From assembly GCF_004794515.1 (NCBI RefSeq), contig NZ_SSDF01000066.1:32125-96124 (forward strand): a stretch of 64,000 bases of DNA, given 5' to 3'. The notes beneath the pieces were generated by a model. The model was not told the origin of the DNA and did no database searches. It saw nothing but the letters and a program-made list of their open reading frames with translations. Below are positions 42,602 through 50,500 of this stretch, one piece after another (position 1 is the stretch's first letter; every line of letters starts with the position of its first letter). Made by a program: the position numbers and the translations under genes. The stretch comes from Microbacterium sp. A20. Its GTDB lineage: Bacteria > Actinomycetota > Actinomycetes > Actinomycetales > Microbacteriaceae.

Positions 42602-43543
42602 TCACCCGAGCAGTGTCACACCGAAGCTCGAGACGACGGTGCGCAGCTCGGCGAGGTAGCGCTGCGCCTGCTCGGTGAGCGGGATCGCGGAGTGGCCGAT
42701 CCAGCCGATCTCGATGCGCTCGTCGACGTCGAGCGGGATGGCGACGATCTCGGGGTCGAGGTCGTCGCTGATGATTCCCGTCGAGATGGTGTACCCGTCG
42801 AGTCCGATCATGAGGTTGAAGATGGTCGCGCGGTCGGAGACGCGGATGTCCTGCGGGCTCGAGAGCGTCGAGAGGATCTCCTCCGCGAAGTAGAAGGAGT
42901 TGTTCGCGCCCTGGTCGAACGTCAGGCGCGGCACCTCGGCGAGGTCGTCGAGGGTCACGCGATCCCGCGATGCGAGAGGGTTCTTGCGGGAGATGAAGAT
43001 GTGCGGTTCGGCGACGAAGAGCGGATGGAACGCGAGTCCGGAGTCGCGGAGCAGCTTGTCGATGACGTTGCGGTTGAAGTCGTTGCGGTAGAGGATCCCC
43101 AGCTCGCTGCGGAGGGTGCGGACGTCTTCGATGATGTCCCACGTGCGGGTCTCCCGAAGCGAGAACTCGTACTCGGCCGCCGAGGTCGCCTTCACCATCC
43201 GGACCAGCGCGTCGACCGCGAACGAGTAGTGCTGCGTCGAGACCCCGAGCAGGCGTCGTGACGGAGGCCGGTCGAGGTAGCGCTGTTCGAGGAGCGCGAC
43301 CTGCTCGACGACCTGCCTGGCGTACCCCAGGAACTCCACGCCATCCGTGGTGAGGGTCACGCCGCGGGCGGAGCGGAGGAGGAGCATGCGGCCCACTCGG
43401 CTCTCGAGGTCTTTCATCGCCGCCGACATCGTGGGCTGCGAGACGTAGAGCAGGTCCGCGGCGGCACTGATCGATCCTTCCGCGGCGACCTCGATGTAGT
43501 AGGTGAGCTGCTGCAGTGTGATGCCGCTCGAACGCTTGACCAT
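42602..43543 (-). CDS. LysR family transcriptional regulator, likely regulator of mesXD
   Basis: LysR-type regulator of 313 residues. The N-terminal HTH (LTYYIEVAAEGSISAAADLLYVSQPTMSAAMKDLE) is followed by a substrate-binding domain (LGVSTQHYSFAVDALVR onward). It is divergent from mesX across 127 bases, and a perfect 16-bp palindrome lies next to its start codon. LysR proteins usually control the divergent operon; MetR-like control of methionine synthesis is a reasonable inference. Confidence 0.9.
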   Translation of the reverse strand: MVKRSSGITLQQLTYYIEVAAEGSISAAADLLYVSQPTMSAAMKDLESRVGRMLLLRSARGVTLTTDGVEFLGYARQVVEQVALLEQRYLDRPPSRRLLGVSTQHYSFAVDALVRMVKATSAAEYEFSLRETRTWDIIEDVRTLRSELGILYRNDFNRNVIDKLLRDSGLAFHPLFVAEPHIFISRKNPLASRDRVTLDDLAEVPRLTFDQGANNSFYFAEEILSTLSSPQDIRVSDRATIFNLMIGLDGYTISTGIISDDLDPEIVAIPLDVDERIEIGWIGHSAIPLTEQAQRYLAELRTVVSSFGVTLLG

Positions 43544-43552
43544 AGCCTCAGA

Positions 43553-43568
43553 CTATGCCATGGCATAG
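43553..43568. promoter_or_regulatory. Perfect 16-bp palindrome, probable LysR operator
   Basis: ctatgcca-tggcatag is exactly self-complementary and includes the LysR-type T-N11-A pattern. It sits 9 bases upstream of the lysR start codon and about 100 bases before mesX. It is the best candidate for the regulator's recognition site. Confidence 0.75.
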
Positions 43569-43670
43569 CCGCCGAGTATTTCCCGATAGGGGTGCTCAGG
43601 TCGCACCATGGAGGCATCCCCTTTCGCGAGGCCGAGCCCGGCCGATCAGCGCACCGATTGGCACCCCCTC

Positions 43671-44675
43671 ATGGCTCACGACTTCACGTTCCGCATCACG
43701 ACGACCCGCTTCGACGAGGACTATTCGCCGTCGGACAACTCCCGCATCACCACGAACTTCGCCAACCTGGCGCGCGGTGAACACCGTCAGCAGAACCTCC
43801 GCAACGCTCTGACGATGATCGACCGTCGGTTCAACGATCTCGCGGGCTGGGACAACCCGGACGGGGACCGCTACACCCTCGAACTCGAGATCGTCTCCGT
43901 CGCGGTCCAGTTCGCCGCAGCGGGAGAGGATCAGGACTTCCCGCTGCTCGAGGTCCTCGACATCCAGATCGTCGACCGGCTGACCGGAAAGCGCAGCCAC
44001 GGGATCGTGGGGAACAACTTCTCGTCCTACGTGCGCGATTTCGACTTCAGCGTGCGGCTGCCGGCGGCGACCGCAGCAGCAGGAGGGTTCACCGTTCCCT
44101 CCGACTTCGGCGACCTGCACGGCAAGCTCTTCCAGCACTTCCTCGACTCGGAGGCCTACCGGGAGCGCTTCACGGTGTCGCCCGTGATCTGTATCAGCGT
44201 CTCGACCAGCAAGACCTACCGTCGCACCGAGAACCACCACCCGATCCTCGGTGTCGAGTACGAGCAGAAAGACCCTTCGCTGACCGACGAGTACTTCGGG
44301 AAGATGGGCCTCTCGGTCCGGTACTTCATGCCGCGCGGCAGCGTCGCGCCGCTGGCGTTCTACTTCCGCGGCGACCTGCTCGGCGACTACACGAACCTGC
44401 AGCTCATCGGCACGATCAGCACGATGGAGACGTTCCAGAAGATCTACCGACCGGAGATCTACAACGCCAACTCGGCCGCCGCGAAGGTCTATCGGCCGAC
44501 GCTCGAGCAGCAGGACTACTCGGTGACGAAGATCGCCTACGATCGCGACGAGCGCAGTCGGCTCGCGGCCGAGCAGGGGAAGTACGCGGAAGAGCACCTC
44601 GTGAAGCCGCATGGCGACCTCCTCGAGCAGTGGGCCGCCGGCTACTCCGCCGACTCCCTGGTCTCCGTCGCATGA
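43671..44675 (+). CDS. mesX: MesX (DUF1852), partner of folate-independent methionine synthase
   Basis: Protein of about 334 residues matching DUF1852, with TRFDEDYSPSDNSRITTNFANLARG near the start followed by RQQNLRNALTMIDRRFNDL. DUF1852 proteins (MesX) are required with MesD for methionine synthesis in an oxygen-dependent, folate-independent way. The family normally begins near ATG 43671; an upstream in-frame ATG at 43608 would add 21 residues. The stop overlaps the mesD start (ATGA). Confidence 0.88.
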   Translation: MAHDFTFRITTTRFDEDYSPSDNSRITTNFANLARGEHRQQNLRNALTMIDRRFNDLAGWDNPDGDRYTLELEIVSVAVQFAAAGEDQDFPLLEVLDIQIVDRLTGKRSHGIVGNNFSSYVRDFDFSVRLPAATAAAGGFTVPSDFGDLHGKLFQHFLDSEAYRERFTVSPVICISVSTSKTYRRTENHHPILGVEYEQKDPSLTDEYFGKMGLSVRYFMPRGSVAPLAFYFRGDLLGDYTNLQLIGTISTMETFQKIYRPEIYNANSAAAKVYRPTLEQQDYSVTKIAYDRDERSRLAAEQGKYAEEHLVKPHGDLLEQWAAGYSADSLVSVA

Positions 44676-45733
44676 GCAACGGAGAATCGCCGATCGTGAA
44701 CACGCTCCTGCCCGCCTCGATCGTCGGCAGCCTGCCCAAGCCCTCCTGGCTCGCGCAGCCGGAGACCCTCTGGTCTCCCTGGAAACTGGAGGGCGAGGCA
44801 CTGGCCGAGGGCAGGCAGGATGCGCTGCGCATCGCCGTCCAGGAGCAGCGACTCGCGGGCCTCGACATCATCAGCGACGGGGAGCAGACCCGTCAGCACT
44901 TCGTCACGACCTTCATCGAGCATCTGTCCGGCGTCGACTTCGACCAGCGGGAGACAGTCCGGATCCGCGACCGCTACGACGCCAGCGTGCCGACGGTCGT
45001 CGGTGCCGTGGGCCGGGAGAAGCCCGTGTTCGTGGAGGACGCGAAGTTCCTCCGCCAGCAGACCGATCAGCCGATCAAGTGGGCACTGCCCGGTCCGATG
45101 ACGATGATCGACACGCTCTACGACCGCCACTACAAGAGCCGCGAGAAGCTGGCCTGGGAGTTCGCGACGATCCTCAACCAGGAGGCGAGGGAACTCGAGG
45201 CGGCGGGCGTCGACATCATCCAGTTCGACGAGCCGGCTTTCAACGTGTTCTTCGACGACGTGCGGGACTGGGGAGTCGCGGCACTCGAGAGGGCGGCCGA
45301 GGGACTGCGCGCGGAAACCGTGGTGCACATCTGCTACGGCTACGGGATCAAGGCGAACACCGACTGGAAGGCGACGCTCGGGGCGGAGTGGCGGCAGTAC
45401 GAGACGTCGTTCCCGCTGCTGCAGCGCTCGAGCATCGACACCATCTCGCTGGAGAGCCACCACTCCCACGTTCCCCTCGACCTCGTCGAGCTCATCCGGG
45501 GCAAGAAGGTCATGCTCGGAGCCATCGACGTCGCCAGCCAGACGATCGAGACCCCGGAAGAGGTCGCGGACACTCTCCGCAATGCTCTCCGCTTCGTCGA
45601 TGCCGACAAGCTCGTGCCGAGCACGAACTGCGGTTTGGCGCCGTTGCCCCGTGACGTCGCGCGCGGCAAACTGCGCGCGCTCACCGCGGGCGCCGCTCTT
45701 CTTCGCGACGAGCTCGGCGCGGTCGACCGCTGA
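44672..45733 (+). CDS. mesD: MesD-type core methionine synthase (MetE C-terminal domain homologue)
   Basis: Single-domain MetE-like barrel of 353 residues. The zinc ligands of MetE are conserved: His219 and Cys221 (HICYGYG), Glu261 (SLESHHSH) and Cys320 (STNCGLAPL). It lacks the N-terminal folate-domain half of MetE. Coupled to mesX, it fits the MesD/MesX system, which methylates homocysteine from a non-folate donor and needs oxygen. The methyl donor is not known from sequence. Confidence 0.88.
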   Translation: MSNGESPIVNTLLPASIVGSLPKPSWLAQPETLWSPWKLEGEALAEGRQDALRIAVQEQRLAGLDIISDGEQTRQHFVTTFIEHLSGVDFDQRETVRIRDRYDASVPTVVGAVGREKPVFVEDAKFLRQQTDQPIKWALPGPMTMIDTLYDRHYKSREKLAWEFATILNQEARELEAAGVDIIQFDEPAFNVFFDDVRDWGVAALERAAEGLRAETVVHICYGYGIKANTDWKATLGAEWRQYETSFPLLQRSSIDTISLESHHSHVPLDLVELIRGKKVMLGAIDVASQTIETPEEVADTLRNALRFVDADKLVPSTNCGLAPLPRDVARGKLRALTAGAALLRDELGAVDR

Positions 45734-45805
45734 CAGTCGCTAGCACCCGTCGGATGAGCGGGCAAGGGGCGCGGGGATACGGCCAACGTGGCGTAGAACG
45801 GCAGT

Positions 45806-46132
45806 ATGCGAGCGATCCTGTATGGCGGCGAGGAGTTCCTGACCGGTGACGACATCGCGGATGCCCTGCTGGCGTACGGACGTGCGCTGGGGGAGGACGA
45901 GCGCGCGGAGATCATCGAGATACCGGTGCGGGAGCAGGACGGCACCGTCGTGTCGGCGAAGTTCCTGATCGGTCCGGCCAGCCAGATCGTGGCGAAGGCG
46001 ATCAGCAGCAGCGCACCGGAGTTGAAGGATCCCGAACTGGTCCGTCACCTGCAGGCGCTCACCCGCGGCGTCGAGTCTCCGTCGGGGCCGCCCCTGGACC
46101 CACCCGAAACCCCGGAGTACGAACTCGGCTGA
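45806..46132 (+). CDS. Hypothetical protein, 108 residues
   Basis: Acidic protein with AILYGGEEFLTGDDIADALLAYGRAL near the start and a proline-rich C-terminus (GPPLDPPETPEYELG). The middle EIPVREQDGTVVSAKFLIGPASQIV looks like a beta-hairpin. No family assigned. ATG 45806 has a weak ribosome site. It stands alone after mesD, separated by 72 bases. Confidence 0.68.
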   Translation: MRAILYGGEEFLTGDDIADALLAYGRALGEDERAEIIEIPVREQDGTVVSAKFLIGPASQIVAKAISSSAPELKDPELVRHLQALTRGVESPSGPPLDPPETPEYELG

Positions 46133-46142
46133 AGGTGTCACT

Positions 46143-46161
46143 GCGGCCGTGTAGCGGCCGC
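46143..46161. terminator. Short GC hairpin between convergent genes
   Basis: gcggccg-tgtag-cggccgc forms a 7-bp stem between the convergent stops at 46132 and 46173. It is a possible bidirectional terminator. Confidence 0.5.
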
Positions 46162-46172
46162 TCCATACGCTG

Positions 46173-46762
46173 TCACCATCCGAGGAGGGCGAGTGCGCCC
46201 GTCGCCGCGACGGCGATCAGACTCGTCCACAAGACGATCGCGACGACCTGCCACAGAATCACCCAGCGTCTGCTGACGCCGGATCCCACGAAGAACGCGG
46301 CCGTCAGCATCGTGGGAAGGGCAAGCGGAGCCAGGATGCTCGCGCCGGGAACGCCGAAGCGCACCAGCCAGCGTCGAAGCCTGGCCCGTCCTTTGGTCTT
46401 CCGTGAGGGCTTCTCCGGATCCCCGTCTCCCGGCGAAGTTCCGCCGGCATCCGTCCCCGAGCCTGCGCCGCCGACGAGCGAGGGCTCGAGACGATGCGCT
46501 TCGGTCCGAGCGGCTTTCCGCGCCACGACGCCCTCTCGTACGCGCGAGCCGAGGAAGACCACTCCGATCACGCACAGGATGTTCCCCGCCGCTCCCGCGA
46601 CGGCGGCGACGATCGGGTCGATGCCCGCGAGGATGCCGAGGCCGGCGGCGCCCTCACCCTCGATGTAGGGGATCGCGCCCGCCAGCATGACGAGAAGCGG
46701 CTGCAGGAACTCCGGAAGCTGGTCGATGGCGTTCTGCAGCCATTCGTAGGGTTGTCCACCAT
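46173..46762 (-). CDS. Small multidrug-export-like membrane protein, apparent frameshift near the start
   Basis: From 46748 down to 46173 the frame encodes a polytopic protein of the small multidrug export family (PF06695-like), with AIPYIEGEGAAGLG, a GNILCVIGVVFLG helix and C-terminal helices around GVPGASILAPLALP. No ATG, GTG or TTG opens this frame inside the predicted transcript. The natural start, ATG 46762 with an AAAGAGAGA ribosome site, is in another frame. Adding one C to the C3 run at 46749-46751 would join them (M-V-D-N-P-Y-E-W-L-Q). It is either a real frameshift or a one-base sequence error. It is driven by a MerR-type promoter. Confidence 0.75.
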
Positions 46763-46832
46763 GGCGGTCTCTCTTTCTCTGTTCAGGCGCGGGCTCTTCA
46801 GCGCGGGCTCGCGGCCGCGGGGTGCGAGAAGC

Positions 46833-46921
46833 AGTACAGACCCTGTTCACAGCACAGGGTCAAGCGCCTCGGAAGACCGACTGCGGGGTATTGACCCTGT
46901 TGTGAGAACAGGGTCTTGAAT
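46833..46921. promoter_or_regulatory. Mirror-image MerR-type promoters with two operators
   Basis: Two dyads share the half-site gaccctgt: 46839-46861 (gaccctgt-N7-acagggtc) and 46893-46915 (gaccctgtt-N5-aacagggtc). Leftward: -35 TTGACC (46863-46858), 19-base spacer, -10 TGTACT (46838-46833). Rightward: -35 ttgacc (46891-46896), 19-base spacer, -10 ttgaat (46916-46921). A 19-base spacer with a dyad inside is the hallmark of MerR activation by DNA distortion. Confidence 0.85.
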
Positions 46922-46976
46922 GGGGTGGAGAGCCAGGCCGAGACCCGGCCATGAACCTCGACAGAAGGGATGGGCG

Positions 46977-47759
46977 ATGCCCTGGAGCACGAGTGAACTC
47001 GCCGAGCTCGCGGGGACGACCGTGAACACGGTGCGTCACTACCACCGCTCCGGCCTGCTCGAGGAGCCGGAGCGGATGTCGAACGGCTACAAGCAGTACC
47101 GCGCCCGACACCTCGTCCGGCTGCTGCAGATCCGGCGGCTCCGCGATCTCGGCGTCCCGTTGGCCCAGATCGAGTCGGTCGGCGCCGGCGGTGCCACCCC
47201 GAAAGCGGCGCTGCTGGCGATCGATGCCGATCTCGCCGCGAGCATCGAGCGGTTGCAGCGCGCACGGGCAGAGATCCGCGCCATCGTCGACGGAACGTCC
47301 ACGACCGACCTGCCCGCGGGCTTCGAGGACGTCGCGGGAAGGCTGTCGACGCCCGAGCGGTCGCTCATGCTCGTGTACGAGCAGCTCTACGATCCGGCGG
47401 CGATGGCGGATCTGCGCACGATGGTCGAGACCGAATCCGACGACGGGAGTGCGGAGTTCGAAGCACTCCCGGTCGATGCGGACGAGGAGACCCGTCAACG
47501 CATCGCCGAGACGTTCGCGCCGGTGATCGCGCAGCACCTCACCGACTACCCCTGGCTCATTGACCAGAGCGAGCACCTGTCGAAGGGGTCGCACGTCACG
47601 GCGCAGGCATTCTTCGAGACCTTCACCGAGCTGTACAACGAGGCGCAACTCGACGTCCTCGGCCGAGCATCCGTGCTCGCGCGGGAGCAGGCGTCGGGGT
47701 CGCGCTCCTCACCGAGCGCCGATGCCGCACACGATGCCGCACACGACGAAAGAGAGTGA
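46977..47759 (+). CDS. MerR family transcriptional regulator
   Basis: Regulator of 260 residues. The N-terminal MerR HTH (STSELAELAGTTVNTVRHYHRSGLLEEPERMSNGYKQY) and dimer helix are followed by a C-terminal domain of about 150 residues of unknown ligand. ATG 46977 follows GAAGGGAT. Its own promoter and that of the divergent exporter both carry matching dyads in 19-base spacers, so it should activate both. The end carries a repeated AAHDAAHDE tail and abuts the GOLPH3-like gene. Confidence 0.9.
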   Translation: MPWSTSELAELAGTTVNTVRHYHRSGLLEEPERMSNGYKQYRARHLVRLLQIRRLRDLGVPLAQIESVGAGGATPKAALLAIDADLAASIERLQRARAEIRAIVDGTSTTDLPAGFEDVAGRLSTPERSLMLVYEQLYDPAAMADLRTMVETESDDGSAEFEALPVDADEETRQRIAETFAPVIAQHLTDYPWLIDQSEHLSKGSHVTAQAFFETFTELYNEAQLDVLGRASVLAREQASGSRSSPSADAAHDAAHDERE

Positions 47760-47761
47760 CC

Positions 47762-48481
47762 ATGACGGACCAGCACGATGCCCGATCCACGGACGATTCC
47801 GCGAGCCCGCACCTCGGTGACCCCCTGTTGGTCGAAGACGTGATGCTCCTGCTCTTCCAACCCGACTCGGGCTCGATCGCGGGGGAGAACATCCTCTTCT
47901 ATGTGCTCGGCGGCGCCGCTCTGGGCGACCTGGCGCTGCAGGAGCGGATCGAGGTGCGCAAAGAGGGCGCGCTCACGAACCGCATCCACGCGCTCGAATC
48001 CCACGCTGCGCCCGACGAGGTGCTCGCGCCCGCGCTCGAGTACATCGAACAGAAGCCGCGGGATGTGCAGACGGTGCTCGCGGCGATCGGCCCGAACCTC
48101 CGGGCGCCGGTCCTCGATCGCCTCGTGGAGCGTGGCGACCTCACGAGAGAACAGGGCAGATCGCTCGGCATCTTCCCGACAACGAAGCTCGCCCTGGGAA
48201 GCGACCGACGCGCCGCGCTGATCGAACAGGTGCGCTCCGTCCTCACGGACGGCGAGACACCGGACACCCGGACCGCCGCGAGCATCGCCCTCCTCTCCGC
48301 GAGCGGAACACTGCCGCAGTTCAACGGTGAGATCCCCTGGAGCGGAGACGTCTACACCCGCGCCAAGACGATCGAGCGTGGCGACTGGGGTGCGGCCGCA
48401 GCCGCGGAGGCCGTGACCCGCACGATGAGCGCCGTCCTCTCGAACGCCCTCATCGCCGCCTTCGCCCTACCCCGGACGTGA
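47762..48481 (+). CDS. GOLPH3/VPS74 (GPP34) family protein
   Basis: Protein of 239 residues matching the GPP34 fold. It has LLVEDVMLLLFQPDSG at the N-terminus, YVLGGAALGDLALQERIEV near residue 45, and a C-terminal helical region. Eukaryotic relatives bind phosphatidylinositol 4-phosphate; bacterial copies are common in actinobacteria with no known function. ATG 47762 has a GAGAG ribosome site; GTG 47756 is also in frame. It is 2 bases after the MerR stop, so the two genes are co-expressed. Confidence 0.85.
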   Translation: MTDQHDARSTDDSASPHLGDPLLVEDVMLLLFQPDSGSIAGENILFYVLGGAALGDLALQERIEVRKEGALTNRIHALESHAAPDEVLAPALEYIEQKPRDVQTVLAAIGPNLRAPVLDRLVERGDLTREQGRSLGIFPTTKLALGSDRRAALIEQVRSVLTDGETPDTRTAASIALLSASGTLPQFNGEIPWSGDVYTRAKTIERGDWGAAAAAEAVTRTMSAVLSNALIAAFALPRT

Positions 48482-48486
48482 TGCTT

Positions 48487-48532
48487 CGGCTCACGGCTCA
48501 CGGCTCACGGCGCACGGCGCTCGGCTGAGCCG
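48487..48532. repeat. Seven-base tandem repeat and hairpin after the GPP34 gene
   Basis: Three exact cggctca units are followed by three variants (cggcgca, cggcgct, cggctga). The last unit continues into tgagccg, which can pair with any cggctca to form a stem. It lies between two convergent genes and probably doubles as a terminator. Confidence 0.65.
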
Positions 48533-48540
48533 TAATGACC

Positions 48541-48906
48541 TCAGTCGAACTCGTGCAGGTCGGAGGTCATGTCGCCGCCGGCGTCTCCGGTGTTCACTGT
48601 GCCCTTTGGCTCGAACAGGATCGCGTGCACCTCGTCCGTCGCCTTCGGGCAGTGCTCGACTCCGCGCGGCACGACGAACACGTCGTTCGGGTTCAGCACG
48701 ACATCCCGATCACGCAGCTGGATCGTCAGCTGGCCGCTCACGACCATGAACAGCTCGTCGGTGTCGGGGTGGGTGTGCCAGACGAATTCACCCTGCAGCT
48801 TGACCACCTTGACGTCGTAGTCGTTGATGCTGGTGAGTCGATGCGGCTGCCAGTGCTCGTCGATGGTGGAGAGGGATTCGAGCACGTTGCGAACATCGTC
48901 TGCCAT
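48541..48906 (-). CDS. Cupin domain protein
   Basis: Single-domain cupin of 121 residues. Motif 1 is VWHTHPDTDELFMVVSGQ (His, His, Glu metal ligands) and motif 2 is NDVFVVPRGVEHCP (His ligand). The set predicts a metal-binding beta barrel; the reaction or ligand is unknown. It starts 23 bases after the DUF1992 stop on the same strand, so the two may be co-transcribed. Confidence 0.87.
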   Translation of the reverse strand: MADDVRNVLESLSTIDEHWQPHRLTSINDYDVKVVKLQGEFVWHTHPDTDELFMVVSGQLTIQLRDRDVVLNPNDVFVVPRGVEHCPKATDEVHAILFEPKGTVNTGDAGGDMTSDLHEFD

Positions 48907-48929
48907 ACGTCTCAGCGTAGTCGCGGCAC

Positions 48930-49457
48930 CTATTGACGGCGTTCCCGATGGCCGCGGCGGCGACGACGTGAGGAGCTGACGACGTCCTGCAGGCGCTGCC
49001 GCTCGCGTGCGTCCGTCGCGCGCTGCGCTCGGCGATCAGCCCATGCTCGAACAGTCTCGTCCACGTCACGCGGCATGGTCACCAGTGGCGGGCCATCGGA
49101 CAGGTCGTATCGGGCGCGGATGACTCGTCGGTTGAATTCCTCGACCTCGCGGCGAACCTCGTTCTCGCCCGAACATAGGTCGAGTCGCGCGTCGAGCGCC
49201 GCGTCGTCCTTGCGAAGCTGGATCGATGACGGCAGTACGACGGAGCCCTCTCTCCGCATGAGCCTCTTGAACCACCAATCCGAGTCGTGGCTGTCGGAGA
49301 GATCGATCGGGTGGCCGCTGCCGGGGAGGTCGTCGAACTCGCCGCGCTCGATCGCACGACGGATCTGAAGGTCCGCGAGCAGGGCGATGGCGACCTCGGT
49401 GTCGATCGGCATCGCATACGGGTTGAAGAAGGCAGCGGGCTGTTGGCGGTACGTCAT
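48930..49457 (-). CDS. DUF1992 (DnaJ-homologue C28-like) protein
   Basis: Protein of 175 residues. The DUF1992 domain spans residues 25-100: IRRAIERGEFDDLPGSGHPIDL, then WWFKRLMRREGSVVLPSSIQLRKD. The C-terminal third is very basic (SSSRRRRRGHRERRQ). The domain is named after human DNAJC28 but there is no J domain here. Function in bacteria is unknown. It is divergent from a TetR gene across 63 bases. Confidence 0.88.
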   Translation of the reverse strand: MTYRQQPAAFFNPYAMPIDTEVAIALLADLQIRRAIERGEFDDLPGSGHPIDLSDSHDSDWWFKRLMRREGSVVLPSSIQLRKDDAALDARLDLCSGENEVRREVEEFNRRVIRARYDLSDGPPLVTMPRDVDETVRAWADRRAQRATDARERQRLQDVVSSSRRRRRGHRERRQ

Positions 49458-49520
49458 CGCGTCCTCCCCGTCTTTTGCAGGTCAACTGTATTATGTCATC
49501 TGTATTGGAAAGGATGACGG

Positions 49521-50120
49521 ATGCCCAAACAGGTGGACCACGGAGAGCGGCGGCAGCAGATCGCGCACGCTCTCTGGAAGGTCGTCGACGAGCAGGGGTG
49601 GGGGCGGGCGACGATGCGGGTGGTGGCGCAGGAGGCCGGAGTCTCGCTCGGGCAGCTCCAGCACTATTTCTCATCGCGCCGCGAGATGCTCACCTTCGCC
49701 CGGCAGCTCGCGGCCGAAGGGACGGCCGATCGCGTCGCTCGGGCCTCGAGTTCTCTACCGCGCGCGCCGCATACCCGGGAGGCTCTGGAGATTGCCCTGA
49801 TCGAGTTACTCCCTCTCCGGGCCGACTCCCGCGCGACGAGTCGCCTGCACGCCGCCTTCGTTCTCGAGGCGCTGCACGACCCGCAGCTGCACGACCAGGC
49901 GCGAACCGGCTTGCAGGCCGGACGTGACGGGATCGAACGGATCATCCGGAGCGCGATCGAAGACGGCTCGATCGCGGGCGAGCGCGACGCGGTCGTCGAG
50001 ACCGATCTGCTGCTCTCGTTGAGCGGCCTCGCGCCCCTGCTTGATCTCGGCGTGATCACTGCGGATGCTGCTCGCACGGCGATCCGCGTCCATCTGGATC
50101 GGCTCTTCTCCGTCGGGTGA
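49521..50120 (+). CDS. TetR family transcriptional regulator
   Basis: Repressor of 199 residues with HTH residues 10-55 (ERRQQIAHALWKVVDEQGWGRATMRVVAQEAGVSLGQLQHYFSSRREML). The C-terminal domain matches the TetR_C_6 type (ARTGLQAGRDGIERIIRSAIEDG). ATG 49521 follows GGAAAGGAT. The short divergent gap holds a direct repeat ctgtatt at 49486-49492 and 49500-49506, a possible operator. The likely target is the divergent DUF1992-cupin pair or the gene itself. Confidence 0.9.
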   Translation: MPKQVDHGERRQQIAHALWKVVDEQGWGRATMRVVAQEAGVSLGQLQHYFSSRREMLTFARQLAAEGTADRVARASSSLPRAPHTREALEIALIELLPLRADSRATSRLHAAFVLEALHDPQLHDQARTGLQAGRDGIERIIRSAIEDGSIAGERDAVVETDLLLSLSGLAPLLDLGVITADAARTAIRVHLDRLFSVG

Positions 50121-50124
50121 ATGG

Positions 50125-50178
50125 TTGACGCCCAACCCATCCATCGTGATACTTAGGTGCATGCCTAAGTATCACGAT
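50125..50178 (+). promoter_or_regulatory. Leaderless promoter and 15-bp inverted-repeat operator of arsR
   Basis: -35 ttgacg (50125-50130), 17-base spacer, -10 gatact (50148-50153). The ATG is at 50161, where transcription should begin, so the mRNA is probably leaderless. A perfect inverted repeat (atcgtgatacttagg at 50143-50157 and its complement at 50164-50178) covers the -10 and runs into codons 2-6 of arsR. Confidence 0.8.
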
Positions 50179-50499
50179 CGGATCGATGCCGTGCTCCGCG
50201 CTCTCGCGGACCCCACGCGTCGCGCCATCGTGGAACGGCTGGCGAAATCGCCCGCTGTCGTCTCCGATCTCGCGGCTCCGTTCGACATGGCATTGCCGTC
50301 GTTCATGCAGCACCTGAGCGTGCTCGAGGGCGCCGGGATCGTGACGTCGGAGAAGCTCGGGCGGGTGCGCACCGTGAGCCTGCGACCGGGCGCCCTGGAC
50401 GTGCTGCACCTGTGGCTCGGCGAGCAGCGCACCCCCGCGGAGCACCAGGCCGACCGCCTCGGCATCCACCTCGCTCGCACGGCCCCGAAGGAGAACTGA
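50161..50499 (+). CDS. ArsR family transcriptional regulator
   Basis: Winged-helix repressor of 112 residues (DRIDAVLRALADPTRRAIVERLAKSPAVVSDLA ... MQHLSVLEGAGIVTSEKLGRVRTVSL). There are no obvious metal-binding cysteines, so it is not a metal sensor of the classic type. It leads a three-gene operon with a DHFR-like and an SRPBCC protein, an arrangement frequent in actinobacteria. Codons 2-6 form half of its own operator, which ties repression to the coding sequence. It has no ribosome site and is likely leaderless. Confidence 0.9.
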   Translation: MPKYHDRIDAVLRALADPTRRAIVERLAKSPAVVSDLAAPFDMALPSFMQHLSVLEGAGIVTSEKLGRVRTVSLRPGALDVLHLWLGEQRTPAEHQADRLGIHLARTAPKEN

Positions 50500-50500
50500 C

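Noticed and set aside
46762..46850. GTG at 46850 as start of the exporter gene
   Set aside because: It lies between the -35 and -10 of the predicted leftward promoter and so would not be in the transcript; the encoded extension is also non-conserved in character.
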